Shown in pieces: positions 33,919 to 44,700 of a stretch of DNA of 64,000 bases. Position numbers and translations under genes: made by a program. The notes below the pieces were generated by a model, which had not been told where the DNA came from, searched no databases, and saw only the letters and a program-made list of their open reading frames with translations. Positions within the stretch are counted from its first letter, which is position 1; every line of letters starts with the position of its first letter. Source of the DNA: Acidobacteriota bacterium (GTDB lineage: Bacteria; Acidobacteriota; Terriglobia; Bryobacterales; Bryobacteraceae); assembly GCA_018268935.1 (NCBI GenBank), contig JAFDVS010000128.1, positions 1-64,000 of the forward strand. The letters run 5' to 3'.

Positions 33919-35870
33919 TGCTTCACCTCCCAACGTTCATTGAAGAATCCGGCTTCGGCGATACGCCCCGGCCAGCGCTCATCGGCGGGTGTCGTCACAT
34001 CAACCACAGCCCAATCGGGGAGCTTCGGAATTTGCCTGGCGTTGTTCAAATAGTCGAACTCGCGGAAGGTGAAGCTGGAGTTCAGCACCACGTACTTACG
34101 CGGGTTGAGTGGATTGGGATAGATGGCCACGGGATAGTGCTTCGCCGCATCGAATGTCTTTGCGCCGATCGTCACGGAGTTGCCAGCCCACTTCACCGGA
34201 AGCTTGTCCATCACGCGCGCCATCACTTTGTTCGAAGAAGGATCCCCCCAGAGCACAAGGTTTGCCGAGGCGATGTCGTCAGCAGTGATTTCCGTGTCCT
34301 TCTTTACGATCGGCTCTCCACGGAACTGCCTCCGCCATTCGACAACAGCCCGCATCTGTTCCGCAGCGATACGCTCCGTTGTGCCCTTGTTGGAAGCCTC
34401 GCCCGTCGGCAACACGAATATGAAGCGGCTCATGAAAGCGTCGTCGATGGGCCCTTGGAGATGATGCCGCTTCTCCAGGCCCTTGCCTTCGGCTGACGCC
34501 ACCTGCTCCCACTTGACACCGTTCCTGCGCAGATGCACGCGCCAACTGCGGTCCGTTTCGGGGCCGCTCACCAGCACTGCCTGTCCGTCGATGCGCAGTG
34601 TTGCTTTGGCATCGGGAGCCACCGGGCTGCCGCCAGGTCCGAAGTCGATGGTCAGCGCGGTCACACCTTTCGTAGTGGCTTTGATCTCACGCTCATTCAC
34701 CGCCTCGGCGATCACCGTGGCGCGCTCCCAATGTTCGTTCATGCCGTCGATGATTACCCACTTCATGCGGTTGTAGGCGAGAGTGAAGGTGGTGAATTTG
34801 ACTACGCGGGGATAGGGATCGCGGCCACGCTCGAGGATTGCATCCATACGCCGGTCGATCTCGATTTTCGAATCCGGGTGATAGCGGTGCGGCGTTTGCG
34901 GTCCGATGACGTGGGACATGCGCATGCCTTCTTTTTCCAGATACTGAGCCATGATGTCGGCTGCTTGCTTCTGCCGGTCAATCTCGCCGGAATAGGCCAC
35001 CAGAGGCAGATTGAAGAAGTTCATAGCGTAGTCGACGGCATCGTAATCGCGGAACAGTTTCTTTTCCCACCAAGTGGGCGGCACGGGGTCTTTGGCGATG
35101 TTCAGAAAAGCTGGGCTCTCACTGAAGCCCGCGCCGGGAGCTGCCGCCGCGAAGCGTCCCCCATAGTGCGCGGCGATGTGCCAGACAGCGCCACCACCCA
35201 TGCTGAAGCCGCGGATGGAGAGCCGGTTGTCATCGACGCGATAGCGTTTGCGCACATCGGCGAGGGCTTCGAAGAGATCGACTTCGCCGGCGAACTTGTT
35301 GGCATTGCAGTAGCGCCCGTAGAGGTGCAATACGATGGTGTCGGCGGGAGTGAACTCGCCGGGACGGGTCTGGCGCTCAGAGAGGAAGTTCACCTCACTA
35401 AGGGTTTCGTTGCGCCCATGGAACCAGGCATCGACACGCCACTTGCGAGGCGCGGTGGGTGACCAGGTGGGCGGGATTACAAGTCCGTAAGGCTGCACGC
35501 TATCGTCGATGCGAGAACGGTATCCACGGACCACCAAGCCCGTTGCGGTTGTCCACGGCGCCTGCCCGCGAGCGAGTTGATCAGCCCGTTCCTGTCCATT
35601 CCGCAGCAGTTCCTTCGCCTTGCCGATCTCTTCGGGCTTGAAGAATTCGTTGTACTTCAGGGCGAAGTGGACGGCATCGCGGAAGATGATGACGTCGGTT
35701 ACCAGAGGGCTGCCCTTCAGCCCATCGATGGAGGCGCTCAGCTTCTTCAAGCCCGCTTCCAGTTCGGCCCGATCGCGATCGGGCACTGGCACTCCTGGCG
35801 GAGGGACGGGCCGGTCGGCGGCAAAGAGACAGGCCGCCATCGCGGCCCCGCACAACAAGGTTCTCAGCAT
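33915..35870 (-). CDS. Secreted alpha/beta-hydrolase (prolyl-oligopeptidase/esterase-like)
   Basis: A 651-residue secreted hydrolase. A leader (MLRTLLCGAAMAACLFAA) precedes a helical N-terminal part, then an alpha/beta-hydrolase domain (about 110-380) with nucleophile elbow GFSMGGG (Ser223), and GPQTPHRYHP holding a likely catalytic His. The C-terminal half (about 390-651) is beta-rich and ends in an alpha/beta segment (ANLVLWGDPSSNKVMARV). This layout resembles large acetyl-xylan-esterase or peptidase-like proteins of soil bacteria that act on polysaccharide or peptide debris. The start MLRTLL is preferred because the leader begins there; it lies 5 bases after the mutL stop. Confidence 0.78.
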   Translation of the reverse strand: MLRTLLCGAAMAACLFAADRPVPPPGVPVPDRDRAELEAGLKKLSASIDGLKGSPLVTDVIIFRDAVHFALKYNEFFKPEEIGKAKELLRNGQERADQLARGQAPWTTATGLVVRGYRSRIDDSVQPYGLVIPPTWSPTAPRKWRVDAWFHGRNETLSEVNFLSERQTRPGEFTPADTIVLHLYGRYCNANKFAGEVDLFEALADVRKRYRVDDNRLSIRGFSMGGGAVWHIAAHYGGRFAAAAPGAGFSESPAFLNIAKDPVPPTWWEKKLFRDYDAVDYAMNFFNLPLVAYSGEIDRQKQAADIMAQYLEKEGMRMSHVIGPQTPHRYHPDSKIEIDRRMDAILERGRDPYPRVVKFTTFTLAYNRMKWVIIDGMNEHWERATVIAEAVNEREIKATTKGVTALTIDFGPGGSPVAPDAKATLRIDGQAVLVSGPETDRSWRVHLRRNGVKWEQVASAEGKGLEKRHHLQGPIDDAFMSRFIFVLPTGEASNKGTTERIAAEQMRAVVEWRRQFRGEPIVKKDTEITADDIASANLVLWGDPSSNKVMARVMDKLPVKWAGNSVTIGAKTFDAAKHYPVAIYPNPLNPRKYVVLNSSFTFREFDYLNNARQIPKLPDWAVVDVTTPADERWPGRIAEAGFFNERWEVKQ

Positions 35871-35875
35871 GTTTG

Positions 35876-37789
35876 TTAGATCCTGTGAAATCCCTTCAGA
35901 ATATCGCGGATGCCGTAGCGCAGTGCGACCGGCCTTCCGTGAGGGCAACTCATTGGATACTCCGTCGCCGCCAGTTCGCGCAGCAGGTAGTCAATCTTGC
36001 CCGCATCGAGTTTCATGTTGATCTTGATTGCCGCACGGCAGGCGATGGACGCAGCCATGCCGCGGCGGAAATCCTCAAGGGAGGCTTTGCGCATCTCGCC
36101 TTCGGCAATCTCCAGAATCTCAGTGAGGATGCGTTCGGCCTCACCCGCCGGCACCGCCGCGGGAACGGTTTGTACGGCCACGGAGCGGCCGCCGTATGGT
36201 TCGGTCTCGAAGCCGGCGCGCAGCAATTCCTCGCGGATTCGCTCATATTCGATCCACTGTCCCGGGGTCAGTTCCAGGATAAGCGGCATGAGCAACTGCT
36301 GGCGCTCCACGCGGCCGCTGGCCCAATCGCGGAGCACTTTCTCAAACAGGATGCGCTCATGGGCCACATGCTGATCAATGATCCACAGGCCATCGCGGCT
36401 AGCGGCGATGATGAAGGACTCCTGCAGTTGCCCCAGTGGGCGCAAGTCCGCCAGCACTTCCATGCTTGGCGGGGCGTCGAGGACCGCCTCGCGGGGAAAT
36501 GCTCCGTGCGTATCGGGCACGCGCAGCCGCACCGGCGGTACATTCTCCACGGCGATGCCAGGACCACTGAAATCGAGCCGTGGCGACGGGCTCTGTGTGG
36601 GATGCAGAGTAAACTCGGGCAGGCCGGCGGCCTGCTCCGGGGTCAGCGGCGGAGCGAACATCGCCTCCGCTGTTCCGAACTGCACGGTTTCCATGCGGGA
36701 AGAGAACTCCGAGAACGGCAACTCCACACCACGTTGCGGCGTATCACGCACCGGCAGGCTGGACACGGGGCGGCTGCGCGTCAACGCCTCGCGAATGGCG
36801 TCGCGCACGAAGTCATGCAGGAAGCTGCCGCGTTGGAAGCGCACCTCGGTCTTCGAAGGGTGCACGTTCACGTCCACCTCTTCCACGCCGCAATCGACGA
36901 ACAACAAGGCGAAGGGAAATGCACCCGGCGGGATCAGGTTGTGATAGCCGGCAGTGAGGGCATGCAGCAGTAGCTTGTCGCGGATCAGGCGACGGTTGAC
37001 GAACAGGAAGATGGAATTACGGTTGGACTTCTGTACTTGCGGGCGCGAGACGAAACCGCTCACGGCGTAAATGACGGCACCACCGCCGTCGACGGGGATC
37101 TCGCGCCGCACCTCGCCAAGTTCAATGAGATCCTCCAGCAACTTGCCGCCGAACACCTGATAGACGCGCTCCCGCTGTGTGTCCACGGGAGTGACGCGCA
37201 GCAATTCCGCGCCTTCATGAGTGAGGGAGAAACTCTTGTCGGGATGGGCCAGGCTGTAGTGTGTGACGAGCGAAGCGATATGGGCCAGTTCCGTCTGTTC
37301 GGAGCGCAGGAATTTGCGCCGTGCCGGAACGTTGTAGAACAGGTCACGCACGGTGATGGTGGTGCCGGTGGCAAGCGCCGTCTCATCGTAGCGGATGATC
37401 TTGCCGCCGTTGATCTCCACGGTGCTGCCGACTTGTTCCTCGGCCGAACGTGTCTCCAGAGTGAGCCGGGACACGGAGGCGATGGACGGCAATGCTTCGC
37501 CGCGGAAGCCGAGGGTGCCGATTGAGAACAGATCAGCAGGTTTGCGGATCTTGCTGGTAGCGTGGCGTTCAAAGGCAAGCAGGGCATCGTCGCGCAACAT
37601 GCCGGAGCCGTTATCCACGATGCGAATCAGGCGCCGCCCTCCCGCTTCCACATCAATGCGGACATCCGTGGCTCCTGCATCAAGGGAGTTTTCGAGCAGT
37701 TCCTTGACCACCGATGCCGGGCGCTCGACGACCTCGCCGGCCGCGATCTTATTCGCCAGGTCGTCAGGTAGAACTTGGATGCGGCCCAT
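35876..37789 (-). CDS. mutL: DNA mismatch repair protein MutL
   Basis: A 637-residue mismatch-repair ATPase linking MutS to downstream nucleases. The GHKL domain shows ANKIAAGEVVERPASVVKEL, ENSLDAGAT, RIVDNGSGM, ATSKI and GTLGFRGEALPSIAS. The C-terminal dimerisation domain carries DQHVAHERILFE (about residue 470), a variant of the DQHA(X)2E(X)4E endonuclease motif with Val replacing Ala, plus ACRAAIK and CPHGRP. A MutH-less, nicking-type MutL is therefore expected. mutS is not in the window. It is upstream of two secreted-enzyme genes on the same strand, with very tight spacing. Confidence 0.95.
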   Translation of the reverse strand: MGRIQVLPDDLANKIAAGEVVERPASVVKELLENSLDAGATDVRIDVEAGGRRLIRIVDNGSGMLRDDALLAFERHATSKIRKPADLFSIGTLGFRGEALPSIASVSRLTLETRSAEEQVGSTVEINGGKIIRYDETALATGTTITVRDLFYNVPARRKFLRSEQTELAHIASLVTHYSLAHPDKSFSLTHEGAELLRVTPVDTQRERVYQVFGGKLLEDLIELGEVRREIPVDGGGAVIYAVSGFVSRPQVQKSNRNSIFLFVNRRLIRDKLLLHALTAGYHNLIPPGAFPFALLFVDCGVEEVDVNVHPSKTEVRFQRGSFLHDFVRDAIREALTRSRPVSSLPVRDTPQRGVELPFSEFSSRMETVQFGTAEAMFAPPLTPEQAAGLPEFTLHPTQSPSPRLDFSGPGIAVENVPPVRLRVPDTHGAFPREAVLDAPPSMEVLADLRPLGQLQESFIIAASRDGLWIIDQHVAHERILFEKVLRDWASGRVERQQLLMPLILELTPGQWIEYERIREELLRAGFETEPYGGRSVAVQTVPAAVPAGEAERILTEILEIAEGEMRKASLEDFRRGMAASIACRAAIKINMKLDAGKIDYLLRELAATEYPMSCPHGRPVALRYGIRDILKGFHRI

Positions 37790-37806
37790 TTGGCTTATTG
37801 TACGAG

Positions 37807-39039
37807 TTAGGCCAAATCCACCGCCGCCATGGTGCGCCGGTCGCGCACAAAGAGCTGGGTTCCGACGAGGGAGGGCGGGGTCCAGGAGAGGTTGGTCAAC
37901 AGCGGCGCTTTGGCCAGAATCTTGAATCCTTGAGGCGAGGGATCGGCAAGCATCAGGTAGCCGTCCTGATCGAGGACGATAAGTCTGCTTCCTGCCTGCA
38001 CGAAAGTCGCTTTCTCGATGCTGCGCTCCTGCCAGTGGATCTTTCCGCTGTGCGCATCCACGGCACTGAGGATTGCCTGGCTGCCTTTACCGCCGCTGGT
38101 GAAGTAGTAGGTGTCGCCGATGCGGATTGCGTTGCCATGATGCAGGCGCAGGCGGTTCGACGACCACAGTTCCTTGGCCGTTGTGCGCAGCCCGTCGCGC
38201 CGAAGCTGAATAACTTTGGCTCCAGCGCCGTACTCGGCGGAGATGAACAGGAGCTGGTCTTGCGGAGACCACACGGGAGTCGCAACAGCAATTCCGTACT
38301 CGGCCCGAAACGGCACCTGCCACTGCGGGTCCCCGTTGTGCGGATTGACGGCGAACAGCACACCATCCATCAGCATGACCAACTGTTCCAAACCATCGAG
38401 GTTGATCAGAATCGGCGAGGAGTACGCGTTTGGATAATCGTTGCGGGACCAGAGTTGTTTGCCGCCGGTGAGTTGAAACGCCATCAGCGATTTGCCTGCG
38501 CCGCCGGCGGGAACGATGACCGAATCACGAAATGCGATGGGGCTGGAGGCGTAGCCGTAGTCGAGCCGGGTGGCCCTGTGGTCGAGCCAGAGCTGTTGCG
38601 TCCAGAGCAGCTTGCCGGTGAGCTTCTCGAGGCACTGCAGGCGTCCAGTGACGCCCGCAGTGAGGATGCGATCTTTGAGGACCAACGGGGAGGAGTACGG
38701 GCCGATGCCCATTTCGGCATAGGCGCTTCGGAAGGTGACGGGCGTGGCGTGCTCCCACTTGGTCTTGCCTGTTGCGGAATCGGCGGCGATCACCACTTCC
38801 TCGCCGGGTTTTCCGTACATGGTGAAGAGCAGCGGCGGATCGACGGAGATTGCCGAGAACCCTTCTCCCAGCGGGCGCTTCCAAAGCAGTTTCGGTCCTG
38901 ATGCCGGCCACTTGTCGCTGATGACGGCTGGCGGTGCGACGAAGTTGCGGCTGGGACCGCCCCATTGCGTCCAACTGGATCTCTGCTGTCCGAAAGCGGA
39001 CATTCCGGCACAACATGCGAGTAGGGTGCGTCGCGTCAT
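37807..39039 (-). CDS. Secreted PQQ-like beta-propeller repeat protein
   Basis: A 410-residue propeller protein with a twin-arginine-like leader (MTRRTLLACCAGMSAFG). Repeated blades carry the PQQ-family tryptophan phrases: DSATGKTKWEHATP, EKLTGKLLWTQQLW, QLTGGKQLWSRNDY, NPHNGDPQWQVPF and DAHSGKIHWQERSI. No cofactor ligands of true quinoprotein dehydrogenases (for example the vicinal Cys pair) are visible, so it is more likely a BamB-like or structural propeller than an enzyme. It ends 17 bases from the mutL start (same strand) and diverges from the lipoprotein gene at 39111. Confidence 0.82.
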   Translation of the reverse strand: MTRRTLLACCAGMSAFGQQRSSWTQWGGPSRNFVAPPAVISDKWPASGPKLLWKRPLGEGFSAISVDPPLLFTMYGKPGEEVVIAADSATGKTKWEHATPVTFRSAYAEMGIGPYSSPLVLKDRILTAGVTGRLQCLEKLTGKLLWTQQLWLDHRATRLDYGYASSPIAFRDSVIVPAGGAGKSLMAFQLTGGKQLWSRNDYPNAYSSPILINLDGLEQLVMLMDGVLFAVNPHNGDPQWQVPFRAEYGIAVATPVWSPQDQLLFISAEYGAGAKVIQLRRDGLRTTAKELWSSNRLRLHHGNAIRIGDTYYFTSGGKGSQAILSAVDAHSGKIHWQERSIEKATFVQAGSRLIVLDQDGYLMLADPSPQGFKILAKAPLLTNLSWTPPSLVGTQLFVRDRRTMAAVDLA

Positions 39040-39110
39040 CTCGTCCTAGACGGTGTTTGCAGAGCGTTTGTTCCTGCGAAACGAAGGCAAATTCGCTACA
39101 CTGAGGCCAA

Positions 39111-40232
39111 GTGAAGTTCCGGTTAGTCATTAGCATCATTTGCCTCGTTTTCATGCTTGGCTGTTCCAAGCCGAAGCAGGAAGAGACAAGGCAGTCGGTT
39201 CCACGCCAGATCGACCTACAGGCCAACGATACAGCGCGTTTTCTCGCAGGGATTCCAGGACGTCCCGAGAGCCCGTTTCATGCTTTGGAATCGGAGCAGG
39301 CCTGGATGGAACACCGCCGCCGCTTTGACCAGATGTGGGAGAAATTCCAACAGCAGCGGCTGCCGGCTATGAATGAATTCCAGGAAAAGGAATTTGCCGG
39401 GGCGGCATTTTCAGGCAAAACCATCTTTTATCCATTTGGTGGCCCCGACGTTCTTACCGCGACTACATTGTTCCCCAAGCGCCAGAACTATGTACTGGTG
39501 GGTCTGGAGCCGCCGGGCACCTTACCCACCGAGAAACAGATTTTGAGTGCCGACCTGGACAAGCAGTTGCCGCGTCTGGAGCGAACGCTGGAGAGTTTGC
39601 TGGTGCGAAGCTTCTTCATCACGGCCAGCATGGATAGGGAACTGCGGGGTCAGGTGACCGACGGATTGCTGCAGGTGATGATGGTGCAACTGGCACGGCG
39701 CGGGTACACCATCGTTTCGCACCAACCGGTGACCCTGAACGAGGCTGGAGAGATACAGCCACGCAGTGGAACGGTGAAGCGTAACCGTGGTGTGTCGATC
39801 GAGTTCGAATCACCTTCCGGCGGACAGGGGCGTGTCGTCTATCTGGCGGCGAATCTGAACGACAAGTGGTTGAGTGAAAACGTCGAGCTGAAGAAATTTC
39901 TAGCCCGGTCCTCGCCGGCCGTAGCCTTCTTCAAGTCCACGTCGTACATGCCGCATAAGAAAGAGTTTTCGCTGCTGCGTGATCTGGTGTTGCAGCACTG
40001 CTCGGCGATTGTTCAGGACGACTCCGGGATCCCCTATCGCTACGTGGATCAAGCGCGCTGGGATGTGCGGCTGTTCGGCACCTATGTGAAACCCTACGGG
40101 AGCTTCCACTATCTGGTGCAGCCGGATTTGCGGAAAGCGTATGAACAGCGCGCCGCGCCTCTCAACTTTCGTATCGGCTACGGCTTCGGACGCGTGCCAT
40201 CGGGGCTGCAGGTCTTTTCGCGCAAGAGCTGA
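39111..40232 (+). CDS. Putative lipoprotein of unknown function
   Basis: A 373-residue protein beginning MKFRLVISIICLVFMLGCSK, with a lipobox-like MLGC (Cys18). The body is mixed alpha/beta, with no recognised catalytic motif. It has RRRFDQMWEKFQQQRLPAM, an FYPFGGPDVLTATTLFP segment, and KSTSYMPHKKEFSLLRDLVL. The FYPFGGPD phrase suggests a conserved fold, but I cannot name a family. The GTG at 39111 is the start that keeps the signal peptide; no strong Shine-Dalgarno sequence is visible. It lies upstream of the sulfatase gene with 24 bases between. Confidence 0.72.
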   Translation: MKFRLVISIICLVFMLGCSKPKQEETRQSVPRQIDLQANDTARFLAGIPGRPESPFHALESEQAWMEHRRRFDQMWEKFQQQRLPAMNEFQEKEFAGAAFSGKTIFYPFGGPDVLTATTLFPKRQNYVLVGLEPPGTLPTEKQILSADLDKQLPRLERTLESLLVRSFFITASMDRELRGQVTDGLLQVMMVQLARRGYTIVSHQPVTLNEAGEIQPRSGTVKRNRGVSIEFESPSGGQGRVVYLAANLNDKWLSENVELKKFLARSSPAVAFFKSTSYMPHKKEFSLLRDLVLQHCSAIVQDDSGIPYRYVDQARWDVRLFGTYVKPYGSFHYLVQPDLRKAYEQRAAPLNFRIGYGFGRVPSGLQVFSRKS

Positions 40233-40256
40233 CAGGCATTCTGATATGGTGATGGG

Positions 40257-41759
40257 ATGTTCCCATCCCGCCGCACATTTCTCACCGCGTCGCTTGCCGC
40301 CGCGACGGCTCCCTCACAGAACACGGCGCGCCGCGAACGTGTGAATCTGCTGATGATCATGGCGGATCAGCATCGTGGGGACTGCCTATCCTGCGACGGA
40401 CATGCGGCGGTAAAGACACCGAACCTCGATGCGCTAGCTCGGCAAGGCGCACGCTTCCGGCACGCCTATTCCTCGACGCCGACATGCACTCCCGCTCGGT
40501 CGGGGTTGCTGACGGGATTGAGCCCTTGGAATCACGGGATGCTGGGCTACGGGCGAGTCGCCCCGAAGCATGCCTTCACTAAGCCTCAGGCGCTACGCGA
40601 TGCAGGCTACTTCACGATGGCGATTGGCAAGAACCACTTCTCTCCGCAGCGCAATCCGCACGGGTATCATCAACTGTTGCTGGATGAATCCGGGAGAGTG
40701 GAAGCGCCGGAGTTCCGATCAGACTATCGAAGCTGGTTTGCGATGCAGGCGCCGCATCGGAATCCGGACGAAACAGGAATCAGCTTCAATGACTTCCGTG
40801 CCAGGGCATACGTGCTGCCGGAGCGCTTGCATCCCACAGCGTGGACCGGTGATGCGGCGGTGAACTTCCTTAATGCCTACGACCGCGAGCAGCCGTTCTA
40901 TCTGAAGGTGTCGTTCGCGAGGCCGCACAGTCCCTACGATCCGCCAGAGCGCATCTTCCGGCAGTACGAAGGCGCGCCGATTCCGGCTCGGGCCGAGGCG
41001 AAGTGGTCGGAGCGGAACCGGCCGCGCAACAACGACTCCAACGAGATCTGGCGCGGCGATCTGGGGCCGGATCAGGCCCGTCATTCGCGACAAGGTTACT
41101 ACGGGGTGGTGTCGCAGGTGGATGAGCAGATCGGAAGAATCGTGGAGACACTGGAGAGGAAGAAGCTGCTGGACCGGACGCTGATTCTCTACTTCTCCGA
41201 TCACGGCGACATGACCGGGGATCACCACCTGTGGCGGAAGAGCTATGCCTACGAACCGTCGGCGCGCATTCCGATGATTCTGCGATGGCCGGACGGGTTG
41301 TCCCCGGCGAAGCGCGGGCAGGTGAACGATACGCCGGTAGAATTGCGCGATGTCCTGACAACGTTGCTGGATGCGGCTGGCGCGCCCACCGAACGGCAAC
41401 TGGATGGAATTAGCCTGCTGGCCGCAGCCGCAGGCAAAGCGAGGCGGGAGTACATCGATCTGGAGCACGATGTCTGCTACGACCGCTCGAATCACTGGAA
41501 TGCGTTGACCGATGGGAAGTGGAAGTACATTTATCATGCACGGGATGGGGAGGAGCAACTGTTCCATCTGGAGAAAGACCCGCTGGAGATCCAGGACCTG
41601 GCGAGCGATGGCGCGCACGCGGCGATGCTGAAACGGTGGCGGGACCGTATGTTGAAGCACCTGGAAGTGCGTGGAGAGCCGTTTGTGAGAGCGGGGCGAT
41701 TGGCGATGCGGCCGGAATCCTTGCTGTATTCGCCGCACTATCCAGGCAGGAAGGTCTGA
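40257..41759 (+). CDS. Secreted sulfatase
   Basis: A 500-residue formylglycine-dependent sulfatase. The twin-arginine leader is MFPSRRTFLTASLAAATAPS. The active-site motif is C77-T-P-A-R81 (STPTCTPARSGLLTG), in which the cysteine must be oxidised to formylglycine. Metal and leaving-group residues sit in MIMADQHRGD and YFSDHGDMTGDH. The family cleaves sulfate esters from carbohydrates or other substrates; the exact substrate is not predictable. An outer-membrane receptor follows after 31 bases, which suggests uptake of a sulfated glycan product. The maturase (anSME or FGE) is not in the window. A Tat-exported, Cys-type sulfatase could be matured by either maturation route. Confidence 0.88.
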   Translation: MFPSRRTFLTASLAAATAPSQNTARRERVNLLMIMADQHRGDCLSCDGHAAVKTPNLDALARQGARFRHAYSSTPTCTPARSGLLTGLSPWNHGMLGYGRVAPKHAFTKPQALRDAGYFTMAIGKNHFSPQRNPHGYHQLLLDESGRVEAPEFRSDYRSWFAMQAPHRNPDETGISFNDFRARAYVLPERLHPTAWTGDAAVNFLNAYDREQPFYLKVSFARPHSPYDPPERIFRQYEGAPIPARAEAKWSERNRPRNNDSNEIWRGDLGPDQARHSRQGYYGVVSQVDEQIGRIVETLERKKLLDRTLILYFSDHGDMTGDHHLWRKSYAYEPSARIPMILRWPDGLSPAKRGQVNDTPVELRDVLTTLLDAAGAPTERQLDGISLLAAAAGKARREYIDLEHDVCYDRSNHWNALTDGKWKYIYHARDGEEQLFHLEKDPLEIQDLASDGAHAAMLKRWRDRMLKHLEVRGEPFVRAGRLAMRPESLLYSPHYPGRKV

Positions 41760-41790
41760 TATAGTTGCTCCATCCGCCAGGGAGTTCCTT

Positions 41791-44700
41791 ATGACCTGTT
41801 CACTGTTCGTGGCTCTGCTGTTAGCGGCTGCCAATTCCTACGCACAATCTATTTCGGGCCAGATTTCGGGCACGATATTTGACTCCTCCTCCGCTGTGGT
41901 TCCGGGTGCTGAGGTCAGCATCCGCTACACGGCAACCGGCAACACTCGCAAGCTGGTCAGCAACGAAAGCGGTTACTACGTTGCCACGGATCTGCTACCC
42001 GGGGTTTATGAAATCGGCGTGGAGAAGAGCGGGTTTCGCAAGCAGGTGGAAAGCAACATTACGTTGAGCGCGAATACGCGCATGACGGTGAATGCGACGC
42101 TGACACCCGGCGCGGCGACGGAGATCATTGAGGTGAAGGCGGCGGCGAATCAGGTGGAGACAAGCACGGGTGAGATCAACAACGTGGTTTCGAGCAGGCA
42201 GGTGACGGAGCTGTCGCTGAACGGACGGAACTACATTCAATTGATGCAACTGATTCCTGGGGTGACCGTGAATTACACGTCGGGGTTCGACCTGACGAGC
42301 AACACCGCAGGACAAAACGTGAACGGTCTGCGGGGAAATACAAGCGGGGTCATGGTGGACGGTTCCTGGAATCTGAACGTGGGCTCGAATGGAACTCCGC
42401 ACGTGAATCCGAGCGTGGACGCTATCGCCGAGGTGAAGATCACCACGGGTGGTTTCAGCGCGGAACACGGCCATGCGCAAGGCGCGCAGGTTAACGTTGT
42501 GACGAAATCGGGTGGACGCGAGTTTCACGGCGGGCTGTTCGAATTCGTGCGTAACGACAAGTTCGACGCGAAGGATTGGATCAGCAACCGGTCAAACACG
42601 GTGAAGCCGCCGCTGCGGTTCAACGATTTCGGCGGGACGCTGGGCGGGCCGGTGTTCATTCCGAACGTCTGGAATACAGACCGCTCGAAGGCATTCTTCT
42701 TCGTGTCGCTCACCGGGCGGCGCAATATCCGGTCGACGACGAGGACCGGAAACGTGCCTACCGCCGAGGAGCGGGCCGGGGACTTCCGCAATTCCACATT
42801 GCCTGTGCCCACCGATCCGGTGACGCGGCAGCCGTTCAACCCATCGAATCCACGCGTGTTGCCGAGCAGCTTGTGGTCGAAGAACGGCCCGGCGCTGCTT
42901 GCACCTTTCCCACTCCCGAACATACAGGGGCAGGGCTTCAACTACGTAACGCAAACCGTGGCGAAGCAGAATCAGAACGAGCAGATCTACCGTTTCGATT
43001 ACACGCTAGGGCAGAAGACACAGATCTTTGTGCGCGGTGTGCGAGACCAGTTCGATCTCGCGGATTCATCGAACGGCAGCGCGTTAAATATTGTGGGCAA
43101 CATCAATGACCGCAGCGGGGTGATCTGGTCGGCGAACGTGAGTCATACGTTTTCTCCGGCGATGGTCAATGTGTTTAACTTCTCGTGGTCCGGAACGCGC
43201 ATTCTGAACTTACCGATCACCGGCAATTTCACGCGAGAGAAGCTGGGGCTGACCTACACGGAACTCTTTCCTGGCAATGCTTTCGGCACTGCTCCGGATG
43301 TGGCAATCCAAGGATACACAGGGTATGGAGTGGGATCGAATCTGGATACGTTCCACCACATGTTCCTCTTCCGCGATGACTTCAGCGTGGTGAAGGGCAA
43401 TCACTCGATGAAGTTCGGGTTGTGGATTGAGCGGTATCGCGCAAACGCCAATGTATTGCAGGGTGCGCCGCGTCAAAACGGGTCTGTCAGTTTCAACCGG
43501 TCGTCGTCGATCTCGAGCGGAAATGTTGTTGCGGATGTGCTGCTGGGGAGGTTCCAGCAATACGCGGAATCGAGTGATGATTCGGTGGTTTGGGGCCGCT
43601 ACACACAAAGCGAGTTCTACGCACAGGACAATTGGCGCATTCGTCCGAACCTATCGATCGAATACGGGCTGCGGTACGTCATTTCGCCGCCGATCGGTAG
43701 CGCGCTGCGAAACACTATCGCGTTTGTGCCGCAGCTTTACGATCCGGCGAAGGCTCCGCGATTCAATGCGGATGGGAGCCTGGTTCCGGGCGTTGGCGAC
43801 TACGCGGGCGGCTTCTATGTCAACGGTCTTTCCCTGCCTGGCGATGGCTGGCCAGCGGGAGCGAAGGGCCGCGTGCTGGCAGCCTCGAACCCGGAGTTTG
43901 ACCGGCTGTTCCGCGGAGTTCCGCCCGCGGTTTACACGGCGCGGTATAACAACTTCGGGCCGCGGTTCTCGTTCGCCTGGGATCCGTCGGGCAAAGGCAA
44001 CTGGTCGATCCGGGGCGGCGGAGGAGTCACCTATGACCGCATTCGCAACGGCAGCACGATTCTGACAGGATCTGGCGTACCGTTTCTGGTGCGGTCAACA
44101 CTATTCGATGCCAACATCGATCAACCGGCGGCGGGCCGCGCGGGGCCGGTGTTCCCTTCGGCTGTGACAAGTTTCGCACCGATCGTGAAGACGCCGACTG
44201 TCTATTCCTACAGCTTCGGCTTCCAAAGAAAACTGCCGGCGAATCTATTGGCCGAGGCAAGGTACGCGGCGACACTGGCGCGCTACATCACGATGGGTGT
44301 GAACCTGAATGAACTGCCCTTGGGCACGCGGCTGCGGCCCGGCGCGGCGAGCGTGCCTCGTGATGCGCTGCGTCCGTATCCGGGGATCAGCGATATCACC
44401 TGGCTGACGGCGCAGGGCGCGAGTAACTATCACGCTTTCCAGTCTTCACTTGACCGGCGGATGACTGCGGGTCTCAACCTGGGAATGGCGTACACGTGGT
44501 CGAAGGTGATCACTAACGCAGTGACGGAACAAAGCATTGGCGGCATTCAGAACGCATACAACCTGCGGGCCGAAAGGGGAGTAGCGGATTTCAATCGCAC
44601 CCACGTGCTGGTATTCAACTACGTGTGGGAACTGCCGATGTTCCGCAAGCGCAGCGATTGGGTAGGGAAGGCGATTGGCGGATGGGATCTATCGGGGATC

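Noticed and set aside
37807..39039. True PQQ-dependent alcohol dehydrogenase
   Set aside because: The propeller blades are present, but the cofactor-site Cys pair and catalytic Asp context are not seen and the length (410) is short for that enzyme class.
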